Shown here in pieces: positions 9,593-16,568 of a stretch of DNA of 22,799 bases; within the stretch, counting starts at the first letter, position 1, and the number at the start of each line of letters is the position of its first letter. The translations under genes and the position numbers were made by a program. The notes beneath the pieces are model-generated. The model worked only from the letters and a program-made list of their open reading frames with translations. It was not told where the DNA came from and made no database searches. Source of the DNA: a virus; IMG/VR virus record IMGVR_UViG_3300043469_001329, positions 1 through 22,799 of that record; one strand, written 5' to 3'.

Positions 9593-10321
9593 ATGAAAAA
9601 CATTGAAATATATAGGCTTGGCGATAAAAAGGTATTTGATATTGTACCACTAGACGTTAAGCGTTCTTGGATGGACCAAAGCCTGGATCGGGATGCATAC
9701 AAGTGCCTTCCGCTAAACATCGCTAACCAGTATGGATGGGCAGTTGTTTGTCCAGAAAACTTTTCGGTTTCTTGGTTTGGTGGCAATCGTGAGAGCGATG
9801 TTGAAGTTTTCTCAAGTGGGTCAGACCTGAATGATAAAAAAATTATTTCTCATTTTGGAGAAGGAACTTTCACAATTCAGTTAGACTTCATTGTAAAAAC
9901 ACCAGAAAATTATTCTACATACATACGTGGTATTCCAAATAAGATTGATTCCATATTGAAGCCATTGGATGCAATTGTAGAGACTGATTGGTTGCCATAT
10001 ACCTTTACTTACAACTTCAAGTTCGCAGAACCAGGCGTGGTTGAGTTTAAGAAGGGTGACTTGCTATTTTGCTTTTTTCCAATTGAAAGAAACTCTGTTG
10101 AAAATTTTGTTATAGTAGAAAAACCAATATCGGATAATCCAGAATTAAAAGATGACTATTCTAAGTTGTTGGAGAATAGACGTAACTCAGTTGCAAAAGA
10201 AAATGGAAAGCCATCATTTCAAAGGTTTTATAATACAACAGTTGCACCACACAAAAAATTTAATGTCAAAAACCACATTAAGCGGTTGATCTTTGGTGGC
10301 AAACCTGATACAATAGAATAA
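9593..10321 (+). CDS. DUF6065-like protein
   Basis: The 242-residue product matches my memory of the DUF6065 family: RSWMDQSLDRDAYKCLPLNIANQYGWAVVCP near residues 22-52, HFGEGTFTIQ near 84, and ETDWLPYTFTYNFKFAEPGVVEFKKGD near 129-155. No enzyme motif, signal peptide or membrane segment is seen. The biochemical function is unknown; relatives often lie in sugar or secondary-metabolite gene settings (my recollection, not checked). It begins 4 bases after tRNA-Asn with no clear SD, so translation may depend on tRNA processing. Its 3' end holds the tRNA-Asp promoter. Confidence 0.75.
   Translation: MKNIEIYRLGDKKVFDIVPLDVKRSWMDQSLDRDAYKCLPLNIANQYGWAVVCPENFSVSWFGGNRESDVEVFSSGSDLNDKKIISHFGEGTFTIQLDFIVKTPENYSTYIRGIPNKIDSILKPLDAIVETDWLPYTFTYNFKFAEPGVVEFKKGDLLFCFFPIERNSVENFVIVEKPISDNPELKDDYSKLLENRRNSVAKENGKPSFQRFYNTTVAPHKKFNVKNHIKRLIFGGKPDTIE
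10286..10314 (+). promoter_or_regulatory. Promoter for tRNA-Asp and downstream RNA
   Basis: TTGATC at 10286-10291, 17 bases and TACAAT at 10309-10314, with TG one base upstream of the -10. The -10 ends 10 bases before tRNA-Asp. The bases after it (AGAATAACAA) nearly match those after the tRNA-Asn -10 (TGAATAACAA). Confidence 0.65.
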
Positions 10322-10324
10322 CAA

Positions 10325-10398
10325 GGCTTCGTAGTTCAGTTGGTTAGAACGCCACCCTGTCACGGTGGAGGTCGTGGGTTCAAGTCCCATCGGAGTCG
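10325..10398 (+). tRNA. tRNA-Asp (anticodon GTC)
   Basis: Acceptor GGCTTCG/CGGAGTC (two wobble pairs), D arm GTTCAGTTGGTTAGAAC, anticodon stem CCACC/GGTGG with loop CTGTCAC, T arm GTGGG-TTCAAGT-CCCAT, discriminator G. CCA is not encoded. Confidence 0.95.
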
Positions 10399-10690
10399 CT
10401 ATAGGCTAATCACCTATACGTGTACAAGTGCACGTAAAAACTCAACACTTGTTGCTGTCCAGGCAGTAGATACTCTGGCGTGTAGGCAATCTCACGATAT
10501 AGGTTCGGAGTTGGTCACTCGTCTTAGGAAACGACCCAGGGATATAGATCTGATTAATCTGATATCCCACTAGGGATTGTATGGTAACTGGAAGCACTCC
10601 AGGTGAAGCCATGTCAAACGGTGCAAATCCGACAATCTCACTAATGGTTTCCATGCACCACTCTTCGGGTATAAGATAAAGCATGGACAC
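10399..10690 (+). ncRNA. Candidate structured RNA between tRNA-Asp and tRNA-Thr
   Basis: No plus-strand gene is convincing in these 292 bases, but local inverted repeats are dense. They include ATAGG/CCTAT (10401-10417); ACGTGTA/TGCACGT (10418-10435, one wobble); CCAG-AGT/ACT-CTGG (10459-10478); an 11-bp stem with one bulge, GGGATATAGAT/ATCTGATATCCC (10539-10568); GATTGT/ACAATC (10575-10637) enclosing ATGG/CCAT, CTGGA/TCCAG and CGG/CCG; and TCCATGC/GCATGGA (10650-10687). It lies downstream of the tRNA-Asp promoter and runs into tRNA-Thr, so it should be transcribed with them. It does not show the hallmarks I know of tmRNA, RNase P RNA, SRP RNA or group I introns. The alternative is a minus-strand gene (10442-10684). 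Confidence 0.45.
10442..10684 (-). CDS. Possible minus-strand small protein (alternative to structured RNA)
   Basis: An 80-residue frame starting at an ATG (or GTG at 10690, two residues longer), behind AAGGG supplied by the complement of the tRNA-Thr 5' end. The product (MLYLIPEEWCMETISEIVGF to the end TYIVRLPTRQSIYCLDSNKC) has reasonable composition but no family I recognise, no membrane segment and no minus-strand promoter that I can see. Open frames of this length arise by chance in this window. The strong hairpins inside it favour RNA. Both readings are kept because I cannot decide between them. Confidence 0.25.
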   Translation of the reverse strand: MLYLIPEEWCMETISEIVGFAPFDMASPGVLPVTIQSLVGYQINQIYIPGSFPKTSDQLRTYIVRLPTRQSIYCLDSNKC

Positions 10691-10763
10691 GCCCTTGTAA
10701 CTCAGTTGGTAGAGTGCGATACTTGTAATATCGAAGTCGCAGGTTCGAATCCTGTCGGGGGCT
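10691..10763 (+). tRNA. tRNA-Thr (anticodon TGT)
   Basis: Acceptor GCCCTTG/CGGGGGC, D arm ACTCAGTTGGTAGAGT, anticodon stem CGATA/TATCG with loop CTTGTAA, T arm GCAGG-TTCGAAT-CCTGT, discriminator T. CCA is not encoded. Unlike the other tRNA units it has no good promoter 10 bases upstream, so it is probably cut from the tRNA-Asp transcript. Confidence 0.94.
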
Positions 10764-10767
10764 CTAA

Positions 10768-10776
10768 TGCTATAAT
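10768..10776 (+). promoter_or_regulatory. Extended -10 promoter for the endolysin operon
   Basis: TGCTATAAT, five bases after tRNA-Thr. No -35 is recognisable. A leader of about 17 bases with AGGAGG at 10786-10791 precedes the ATG at 10800, the best SD in the window. Confidence 0.55.
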
Positions 10777-10799
10777 AGTATTAATAGGAGGTCATTATA

Positions 10800-11621
10800 A
10801 TGGCAAAAGCACAATTTCCAATCGACGGTAAACTTGGAGTAGATTTCAAGGCTACCTCACTAATGGGTATGAGAATTCACCCAGTAACAAAGAAGAAGAA
10901 GCACCACAACGGTACCGACATCTGGTCAAAGCACGAACCATGTTGGATTGAAGCACCGTATGATGGCAAGGTACTTGAGGCAAAGAAGTCAACTGCATCT
11001 GGCGGTGGCTTTGGTAACTACGTGATCTTGCTTCACAAGATTAACGGTAAAGACTACACGACTCTATACGCACACATGGGCGACGGAACTATCAAGGTTA
11101 AGAAGGGTCAGAAGGTTGAGGCAGGAACCCCTCTCGGCAAGATGGCTTCTACTGGCATGTCAACAGGCAAGCACCTACACTGGGAACTTCGCCTTGGCAA
11201 ACAACACATCTGGGATGCAAACGGCAAGAACTACATTGAGCCTATCGCATTCTTCAAGGCACTCATTGCACAGGAGAAGGCTATTGCCTCTGCTGCAGTG
11301 GTTGCCAAGGACGATGACCCTGTTGCCCCAGCACCGACACACGACGAGTCTGGAGCAGCAAAACTAGAGAAGCCAGCAGTTGTAAACCCTGTGGTTGACC
11401 CAAAGCCTGCAGCAGCAGTAAAGCCAGCACTAAAGGGAACCCTCAAGAAGGGTTCTAAGAATGGTCTTGTAACCTATCTTCAGAAGTCTCTTAAGGTTGT
11501 TGGAGATACTCCTGGAGTATTTGGTGAAAACACACACAAGGCAGTAGTTCTTCTTCAGAAGAGAACAAAACTTACCGCTGACGGCATCGTTGGTCCACTA
11601 ACCTGGGGGAAGATTAAGTAA
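10800..11621 (+). CDS. Endolysin: M23 peptidase plus peptidoglycan-binding domain
   Basis: The 273-residue product has no signal peptide. Residues 1-150 form an M23/LytM-type zinc endopeptidase, with His36 and Asp40 (HHNGTD), His92 (YAHM), and His125 and His127 (GKHLHWELR). A Pro/Ala linker spans about 165-210. Residues about 212-273 form a peptidoglycan-binding type 1 domain (VTYLQKSLKVV..GVFGENTHKAVVLLQK..LTADGIVGPLTWGKI). It would cut cross-bridges or stem peptides in host peptidoglycan and needs a holin for release; candidates are at 6733-7171 and 17167-17445. A tail-associated lysin is the alternative. It has its own promoter and strong SD and is coupled by TAATG to the next gene. Confidence 0.92.
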   Translation: MAKAQFPIDGKLGVDFKATSLMGMRIHPVTKKKKHHNGTDIWSKHEPCWIEAPYDGKVLEAKKSTASGGGFGNYVILLHKINGKDYTTLYAHMGDGTIKVKKGQKVEAGTPLGKMASTGMSTGKHLHWELRLGKQHIWDANGKNYIEPIAFFKALIAQEKAIASAAVVAKDDDPVAPAPTHDESGAAKLEKPAVVNPVVDPKPAAAVKPALKGTLKKGSKNGLVTYLQKSLKVVGDTPGVFGENTHKAVVLLQKRTKLTADGIVGPLTWGKIK

Positions 11622-11797
11622 TGCCAACATATGAATATATGTGTAGAGAATGTGAAACCACTTTGGTAGAAAAGCGTAGCATTCACGATCCATCACCAGA
11701 GCACTTTTGCGAAAAGTGTGGATATAGAATGAACCAGGTCATCGGTGGCTTGGGCATTCAATTCAAGGGTAGCGGATTTTACAGAACGGATAAGTAA
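11621..11797 (+). CDS. FmdB-like zinc-ribbon protein
   Basis: A 58-residue protein overlapping both neighbours at TAATG. It opens MPTYEYMCRECETTLVEKRS and has a second pair, FCEKCGYRM, giving two CxxC knuckles. It ends with GLGIQFKGSGFYRTDK, the characteristic end of the FmdB/CxxC regulatory-type small zinc ribbons. The function in phages is unknown; DNA- or protein-binding regulation is a common guess. Confidence 0.88.
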   Translation: MPTYEYMCRECETTLVEKRSIHDPSPEHFCEKCGYRMNQVIGGLGIQFKGSGFYRTDK

Positions 11798-12012
11798 TGG
11801 TTGAGACACAAGAGTGGGTACTTACTGCCTTAGACCGCTGCGACAGTTGTGGTTCACAGGCATATGTTCAGGTCAAAGGAATCTCTGGCGAACTTATGTT
11901 CTGTGGACACCACTATAACAAAGCATCTGGAGAAAAACTAACAGCCTTTGCTTTTGATATAATTGATGAACGAGAAAAACTAATTGAGAATAGGCTACAG
12001 GGCGATGATTAA
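11797..12012 (+). CDS. DUF7455-like CxxC/CxxH protein
   Basis: A 71-residue protein with LTALDRCDSCGSQAYVQVKG and ELMFCGHHY, a CxxC plus CxxH metal-binding set that I recognise from small proteins widespread in Actinobacteria and their phages (DUF7455). The function is unknown. It starts at the TAATG junction with the zinc-ribbon gene and overlaps the next gene by 8 bases (ATGATTAA), so the chain is probably translated by re-initiation. Confidence 0.8.
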   Translation: MVETQEWVLTALDRCDSCGSQAYVQVKGISGELMFCGHHYNKASGEKLTAFAFDIIDEREKLIENRLQGDD

Positions 12013-13141
12013 AAAAAAGAAGTGGACCACAGACTTTCCACTATCCAGAGCAGGAAAAGACAATGCACACGTTCTTGAAACGCAAATTCCATTGGGTCAC
12101 GCAGTCAACTTCCCTTTCTTTGAAGGACTATATACTCTAAAGAATGACTTGCCAGACTCAGACAACATCTTCGACTCAGCCTTTTTGGCAGAGGGAAAGA
12201 GGGTTCCTGGGTTTATTGAGTCTAGCGGAACAAGAAGGTTAGATCTGACTGGTCCAGGCACAAAAATTATTAAAACTATTTCTGGCAGTGTCTTTCACTT
12301 TTTTGCAGATGATGTCTGCGATATTCTATATGCTCTAAAAATATATCCAAAAGCAGAAGTTATCATCGACCTATCTAACGTTCAAGACTTTATCAATAAA
12401 CCATCGTGGTCTTTCCTAGGTTTCTTTTTTGACGCACTGCAGGACCAGGGTATTAAGTTTAAGTTGATTGAAACTAATAGGTTTGAGGTTATTTATATTA
12501 ACGATTACTGTGTAGCCGAAGCAGCATTTAGATCTTCTATGTCTGGTGAAATAATGTATGAATTTTTTAAGAAGTATATAGATGATCCAAACATTGAACC
12601 ATACAGAAACGTATACCTAACCAGGAAAAAATTAGAAAAAGATCCAGAAAACATATCGAAGAAGGCAGGAAAACTTTCATACAAAAGCGATAAAAGGATT
12701 GATTCAGAAGATGAATTGGCAGAAGTATTTGAAGAACTTGGTTTTGAGGTTATTGCACCAGAAGACTTCAAGGACTTTCACGAGCAACTAAACTTTTTTA
12801 ACTCAGTAAAAACTTTGGCATCTCTTACAAGTTCTGGACTCAGTAACGCTTTCTTTATGCAGCCTGGTCAGACAATGGTTGAGTTGTCAACTCCTTTGGT
12901 GGTCATATCTCCAATAATCTCTGGAGAAAGAACAATCATGGATCTTGTAGATGAAGGTCAGGAGAATCTGCTGGTTGCACAAGAACTACACATGTTCTAC
13001 AAAATGATTGCATACCTAAAGGATCACACCTATTTTTCGATAAACAATCCTGTAAGAAGTGCTCAAAAACTTAGAGAGAGCATTCACTCTAACCTGAAGG
13101 TATTGGAATTTTTAAAACATGACAAAAGCAATAATCTTTGA
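12005..13141 (+). CDS. Glycosyltransferase family 61-like protein
   Basis: The 378-residue product is started at the ATG at 12005 (8-base overlap) rather than 11984, because the added residues are the +2-frame reading of the previous gene. The C-terminal half follows the GT61/DUF563 pattern: NVYLTRKKLEKDPEN, RIDSEDELAEVFEELGFEVIAPEDFKDFHEQLNFFNSVKTLASLTSSGLSNAFFMQPGQTMVEL. The usual RxxxNE and GSGLTN motifs appear as RIDSED and SSGLSN, slightly divergent. The cytoplasmic enzyme should transfer a sugar to a glycan or protein. It forms an overlapping block with the HAD, nucleotidyltransferase and GDPD-like genes. Confidence 0.8.
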   Translation: MIKKKKWTTDFPLSRAGKDNAHVLETQIPLGHAVNFPFFEGLYTLKNDLPDSDNIFDSAFLAEGKRVPGFIESSGTRRLDLTGPGTKIIKTISGSVFHFFADDVCDILYALKIYPKAEVIIDLSNVQDFINKPSWSFLGFFFDALQDQGIKFKLIETNRFEVIYINDYCVAEAAFRSSMSGEIMYEFFKKYIDDPNIEPYRNVYLTRKKLEKDPENISKKAGKLSYKSDKRIDSEDELAEVFEELGFEVIAPEDFKDFHEQLNFFNSVKTLASLTSSGLSNAFFMQPGQTMVELSTPLVVISPIISGERTIMDLVDEGQENLLVAQELHMFYKMIAYLKDHTYFSINNPVRSAQKLRESIHSNLKVLEFLKHDKSNNL

Positions 13142-13742
13142 TCTTGACGGTGTGCTTGTAGATAGCAAGGAGTTGCACTACGATGCACTCAACCTTGCCC
13201 TAAGAAGTGTAAATGAAAAATATTATATTAGTAGACAGGAGCAGGCAGAAACTTTTGAGGGTATGACAACCAGATCTAAACTAGATATACTAACATACAC
13301 AAGAGGTCTGCCTAAAGAGTTGCACGAGTATGTGTGGAACCTAAAGCAGCAGTATTCGGCAGCAATGTTTGAGGACCTACCAAGAGATGAAGAACTTGTT
13401 AGTCTATTTAAACATATTAGCGACCAGGGCATCTCCATCGGCGTAGCCAGTAATAGCATCAGGCAAACCCTAACAAACTGTTTAGAGGCTCTTGGGCTTT
13501 GGCGGTATGTAGAGGTATCTCTAAGCAATGAGGACGTAAAGAACCCCAAACCAAATCCAGAGATGTATAATCTATGTATGCTCATGCTTGGGTCAGTCCC
13601 AACCAGCACAATAGTTTTTGAGGATAGCGAAATTGGCAGATCGGCAGCAAGGCAGAGCGGTGCACACCTTGTTGAGGTAGAGAGTCGCAAAGATTTGACA
13701 ATAGAATTTGTCCAGAGAGTGATTGAGGGATATTTTGAATAA
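13119..13742 (+). CDS. HAD-superfamily phosphatase (beta-phosphoglucomutase-like)
   Basis: The 207-residue product has all HAD motifs: IIFDLDGVLVDS with nucleophile Asp8 and acid/base Asp10, a helical cap (residues about 18-85), IGVASNS (motif II), VKNPKPNPEMY (Lys of motif III) and IVFEDSEIGRSAARQSGA (motif IV). It probably dephosphorylates or isomerises a sugar phosphate. It overlaps the GT61-like gene by 23 bases and the nucleotidyltransferase by 8, so it very likely serves the same sugar pathway. The substrate is not readable. Confidence 0.88.
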   Translation: MTKAIIFDLDGVLVDSKELHYDALNLALRSVNEKYYISRQEQAETFEGMTTRSKLDILTYTRGLPKELHEYVWNLKQQYSAAMFEDLPRDEELVSLFKHISDQGISIGVASNSIRQTLTNCLEALGLWRYVEVSLSNEDVKNPKPNPEMYNLCMLMLGSVPTSTIVFEDSEIGRSAARQSGAHLVEVESRKDLTIEFVQRVIEGYFE

Positions 13743-14460
13743 TATAAACATACTAATACCAATGGCAGGTCTAGGAAGTAGATTTGCTGAAAAGGGATAC
13801 ACCCTTCCCAAACCACTAATCAAGATATTCGGCAAGCCAATGATTCAGTTGGTGGTTGATAGCCTTGGCATAGATGGCAACTACATTTTTCTTGTGCAAA
13901 AAGATCACAGGGTAAAGTATCATCTTGACGATGTGCTTGACGAAATTGCTCCAGGATGTAAGATTGTTGAGATAGATGGACTTACAGATGGTGCTGCCAG
14001 GACTACCTTGTTCGCAAAAGATTTGATTGATAACGACACCCCACTCTTAATTGCTAATTCAGACCAGGTAGTAGCATGGTCGGGAGCCTCATTTACCGCT
14101 ACGCTGGCTTCTGTGGACGCTGTGGCACTATTCAGAGCCAACGAATCTAAGTGGTCATACTCTAAAATAGAGAATGGTTTTATCACAGAGATAGCAGAAA
14201 AGAAGGTCATTAGCGATAACGCCAACGTGGGCATCTATGGATGGTCTAAGGGATCGGACTACGTAAAGTACGCAGAGCAAATGATCGCCAAGGACATCAG
14301 GACCAACAATGAATTCTACATTGCTCCTGTTTATAATGAGGCTATCGCTGACGGTCGCAAGGTCGCTCCATACTTTGTAGAAGAAATGCACGGTATTGGG
14401 ACACCAGAAGATATGAATAACTATATTAATGGAGTTATAAATGCTAAAGATCGCACATAG
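13735..14460 (+). CDS. Sugar nucleotidyltransferase
   Basis: The product of about 241 residues has the N-terminal nucleotide-binding signature NINILIPMAGLGSRFAEKGYTLPKPLIKIFGKPMI; a Gly-rich loop and the Lys after LP define the family. LLIANSDQVVAW provides the metal-binding Asp, VGIYGWSKG and IGTPEDM the later motifs. It should make an NDP-sugar from a sugar-1-phosphate. The start is unusual: no ATG precedes the conserved motif, and TTG at 13735 (TTGAATAA, 8-base overlap, after GAGGGA) is chosen over TTG at 13723. Confidence 0.85.
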   Translation: MNNINILIPMAGLGSRFAEKGYTLPKPLIKIFGKPMIQLVVDSLGIDGNYIFLVQKDHRVKYHLDDVLDEIAPGCKIVEIDGLTDGAARTTLFAKDLIDNDTPLLIANSDQVVAWSGASFTATLASVDAVALFRANESKWSYSKIENGFITEIAEKKVISDNANVGIYGWSKGSDYVKYAEQMIAKDIRTNNEFYIAPVYNEAIADGRKVAPYFVEEMHGIGTPEDMNNYINGVINAKDRT

Positions 14461-14869
14461 AGGAAACACCAATGGACCAAGCGTTTACGAGAATCAGCCC
14501 TGGTATATCCAAGAAGCGATAGACAAAGGCTATGACGCTGAGATAGATATCTGGCTAATGGGAAATAACCTGTGGTCTGGACATGACTCCGCCCAGTACC
14601 TCATTAGAGAGGACTTTCTGCTTGAGAACAGTACTCGTTTATGGATTCACTGCAAAAACTTTGAGGCGTTAAGTCATTTCGCTAGCATGGGAAGTTCTTT
14701 CAACTATTTCTGGCACCAGGAAGATGACTTTACGCTTACTAGCCAAGATTTTGTCTGGACATATCCAGGGAAGGCAGTTGGTCCTTGGTCAGTAATAGTT
14801 GACTTAGAAGGCAATACAGAGTATAATTGTTATGCTATCTGTAGCGATTATTTCTCTAAGGAGGCATAA
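14441..14869 (+). CDS. GDPD/PLC-like phosphodiesterase-fold protein
   Basis: The 142-residue product follows a family I associate with surface-sugar gene clusters: KIAHRGNTNGP (HRG motif), YDAEIDIWLMGNNLWSGHD (EID and GHD motifs), RLWIHCKNFEALSHF, FWHQEDDFTLTSQDFVWTYPG. HRG, ExD and H residues match the metal site of glycerophosphodiester phosphodiesterases, but it is shorter than that family, so it may be a minimal TIM-barrel version. It overlaps the nucleotidyltransferase by 20 bases and the thermonuclease by one. It may act on a phosphodiester-linked sugar. Confidence 0.75.
   Translation: MLKIAHRGNTNGPSVYENQPWYIQEAIDKGYDAEIDIWLMGNNLWSGHDSAQYLIREDFLLENSTRLWIHCKNFEALSHFASMGSSFNYFWHQEDDFTLTSQDFVWTYPGKAVGPWSVIVDLEGNTEYNCYAICSDYFSKEA
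14799..14827 (+). promoter_or_regulatory. Intragenic promoter for the thermonuclease operon
   Basis: TTGACT at 14799-14804, 17 bases and TATAAT at 14822-14827, inside the end of the GDPD-like gene. The predicted start is near 14834, with AAGGAGG just before the ATG at 14869. The match is among the best in the window. Confidence 0.7.
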
Positions 14870-15276
14870 TGTTTGAATATTATGTAAAAGCAGTAACCAA
14901 CGTAGTAGATGGGGATACCATTGACGTTGTAATTGATCTAGGGTTTGACATTAGTTTTACTTCACGTGTTCGTCTGGCTGGTATTGATACCCCAGAGTCA
15001 CGAACTACCGACAAGGTAGAGAAGGCACTTGGTCTAGAGTCAAAGAAGTACTTGGCAGAACGCATCAAGGCAGCAAAGAATATTGTAATCAAGACTGAGA
15101 AGATGGATTCATCTGAGAAGTATGGTCGGATTCTTGGTTGGCTATATCTTGATGGCGATGGCACCTCAATCAATCACGAGATGATTGAAAAGGGTTATGC
15201 CTGGGGATACCTAGGAGATACCAAGGTTAAAGACTTTGATGCACTAGCCAAGGCACGAGCAAAGTCTGGCAAGTAA
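14869..15276 (+). CDS. Staphylococcal-nuclease-like thermonuclease
   Basis: The 135-residue product is an SNase-fold nuclease: VVDGDTIDVVIDLG, VRLAGIDTPESR and EKYGRILGWLYLDG. Asp40, Glu43, Arg35 and Arg87 fall at the same numbers as the catalytic and calcium-binding residues of mature staphylococcal nuclease. There is no signal peptide, so it is cytoplasmic and could degrade host DNA or RNA or salvage nucleotides. The SD is AAGGAGG, and it follows the internal promoter at 14799-14827. Confidence 0.93.
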   Translation: MFEYYVKAVTNVVDGDTIDVVIDLGFDISFTSRVRLAGIDTPESRTTDKVEKALGLESKKYLAERIKAAKNIVIKTEKMDSSEKYGRILGWLYLDGDGTSINHEMIEKGYAWGYLGDTKVKDFDALAKARAKSGK

Positions 15277-15281
15277 ACTTT

Positions 15282-15701
15282 ATGGAGTATCTTGCTGGCT
15301 CACTTTCTACAATACTGACAATAGCACTTGTTTTGTTTGTTGTCAAAAAGATTAGAGATAACAAAAAACAAACAGTAAAAATAATTTACAGTCAGAGCAA
15401 TATCTATGAGAGAATTAAGCCAGCAATTCCATTTATGCCACCAACGCCAAAAGAGTCTCAGTCCAGGAACCACAGAAATAAACAAATGGTCAGAATAATT
15501 ATGATCAGCAACAAGGTGTACTGGATATCTGAAAACAGACTATTTGAGGCACCAATAACGGAAGATGGATTTGTGGACTATTCTTTAGGCACACCTATTG
15601 ACACAATACATATGGATAAGGTAGAATTGGATAAAATAAGTTTTATTGTTGACAAACTAACGGAAGGAAATAGTGATGATCGTAGCAATACAGGGAACTA
15701 A
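15282..15701 (+). CDS. Membrane-anchored protein of unknown function
   Basis: The 139-residue product has one N-terminal transmembrane helix (residues about 7-23), a basic stop-transfer region (KKIRDNKKQ), a Pro-containing linker (PFMPPTPKESQ), then a small soluble domain with a likely beta-hairpin (RIIMISNKVYWISENRLFEAPI). I recognise no family. It follows the thermonuclease by 5 bases and overlaps the next gene by 26. Confidence 0.65.
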   Translation: MEYLAGSLSTILTIALVLFVVKKIRDNKKQTVKIIYSQSNIYERIKPAIPFMPPTPKESQSRNHRNKQMVRIIMISNKVYWISENRLFEAPITEDGFVDYSLGTPIDTIHMDKVELDKISFIVDKLTEGNSDDRSNTGN

Positions 15702-16026
15702 AACATTTGACGACTATCAGATATTTCTGAGAGCGATGGGGACAGCACTAAGAGATTTGCCAGAGGGAGATAGTGAATTCTTAATTTTCTCTGCAGGTCC
15801 AATGCGGATAAACGCATTTGGTCAGGAGTTTTCAAATATTTCAGAACGAACCCTGAAATCAAAGGGTATCAAAATCAAACTTGTTAAGGTTCCTCCGTCA
15901 TGGATTGACAGCAACCTTAGCAGTATAGACTACTTTGCCTTTTTCTCTAAACCAAAAGAGACTTGGTCAAAGCAGGCACAGAACGCACACGATAAAGATG
16001 CAAATCTTTGGGTGTACAGGTTCTAG
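15676..16026 (+). CDS. Conserved actinophage protein of unknown function
   Basis: The 116-residue product starts at the ATG at 15676 (a GTG three bases earlier is less likely), after GGAAGGAAA. Its order of motifs (VAIQGTKTF, FLRAMGTALRDLP, FLIFSAGPMRINAFGQEFSN, KIKLVKVPPSWI, FFSKPKE, then VYRF) looks familiar from actinobacteriophages. The alternating strand/helix pattern with IFSAGP could be a Rossmann-like (SLOG-type) fold; that is inference. Confidence 0.7.
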   Translation: MIVAIQGTKTFDDYQIFLRAMGTALRDLPEGDSEFLIFSAGPMRINAFGQEFSNISERTLKSKGIKIKLVKVPPSWIDSNLSSIDYFAFFSKPKETWSKQAQNAHDKDANLWVYRF

Positions 16027-16066
16027 TGCAAAAGGAAACAACAACTACAACAAACAGGAGAGTGAA

Positions 16067-16276
16067 ATGATTATCAAATCACTTGAACAAATGGAAGATA
16101 TTGTCAAGAATAATGACAGCCTTTCATGGGACGGCTGGACCGTTCTAGAAAACAAAACCAGTGATAACGGCATGATGTCTAAAGACGGAGCATTCGTTAA
16201 TGGCAAGTGGATCGTACAGAAACGGTACGAGGCAAATGCTAGTGGTTGGGAGATTCCAAACAAGTTAGTTGGTTGA
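16067..16276 (+). CDS. Small protein of unknown function
   Basis: A 69-residue protein from the ATG at 16067, behind CAGGAGAG. The frame is open further upstream, but those codons lie in the preceding gene's reverse-phase reading and have no SD. Features: MIIKSLEQMEDIVKNNDSLSWDG, WTVLENK, then a compact C-terminus (GAFVNGKWIVQKRYEAN). It may be a small beta-rich protein. It overlaps whiB by no bases, ending just before its ATG. Confidence 0.65.
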   Translation: MIIKSLEQMEDIVKNNDSLSWDGWTVLENKTSDNGMMSKDGAFVNGKWIVQKRYEANASGWEIPNKLVG

Positions 16277-16277
16277 C

Positions 16278-16568
16278 ATGGACAGACATAACTGGAAAAA
16301 CGATTCAGCGTGTCATGGCATGGATACCAATACGTTCTTTGACGAGTACGAAGAAAATCCAGAGACAAGATCTTTTGTTGACTCTATTTGTGCCGAATGC
16401 CCTGTAAGAAAGCAATGCTTTGCTTCTGCAGTTACCAACAAGGGTTGGGGTGTTTGGGGCGGTATCTACTTTGAAAATGGTAAGATATCTAGAGAGTTTA
16501 ACAATCATAGGTCTAAGCAGGAATGGTCTGAGACTTGGAAGAGCCTAACATTGGATAAAGACAAATGA
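16278..16568 (+). CDS. WhiB-like iron-sulfur transcription factor
   Basis: A 96-residue product from the ATG at 16278. The four iron-sulfur cysteines are Cys12 (SACHG), Cys38 and Cys41 (ICAEC) and Cys47 (KQCF), followed by GVWGG (58-62), the G[VI]WGG turn that contacts sigma factor. The C-terminal DNA-binding part is short and only moderately basic (REFNNHRSKQEW), so it may act mainly through sigma. WhiB proteins are confined to Actinobacteria and their phages; phage copies can replace or block host WhiB regulation. It overlaps the next start (ATGATG). Confidence 0.92.
   Translation: MDRHNWKNDSACHGMDTNTFFDEYEENPETRSFVDSICAECPVRKQCFASAVTNKGWGVWGGIYFENGKISREFNNHRSKQEWSETWKSLTLDKDK

Noticed and set aside
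10340-10573. Plus-strand open frame across tRNA-Asp and the following region
   Set aside because: Its first 20 codons are simply the translation of tRNA-Asp, and it has no SD.
10575-10637. A seventh tRNA or tRNA-like element
   Set aside because: GATTGT/ACAATC and CGG-TGCAAAT-CCG recall an acceptor and T arm, but the T stem has only 3 bp and no proper D and anticodon arms fit. It is kept only as part of the structured-RNA candidate.
10399-10690. tmRNA, RNase P RNA or group I intron
   Set aside because: I could not find their conserved core sequences, a tag reading frame, or exon-like flanks; the flanking tRNAs are complete.
13223-13816. 197-codon minus-strand frame opposite the HAD gene
   Set aside because: The plus-strand HAD and nucleotidyltransferase motifs explain the region.
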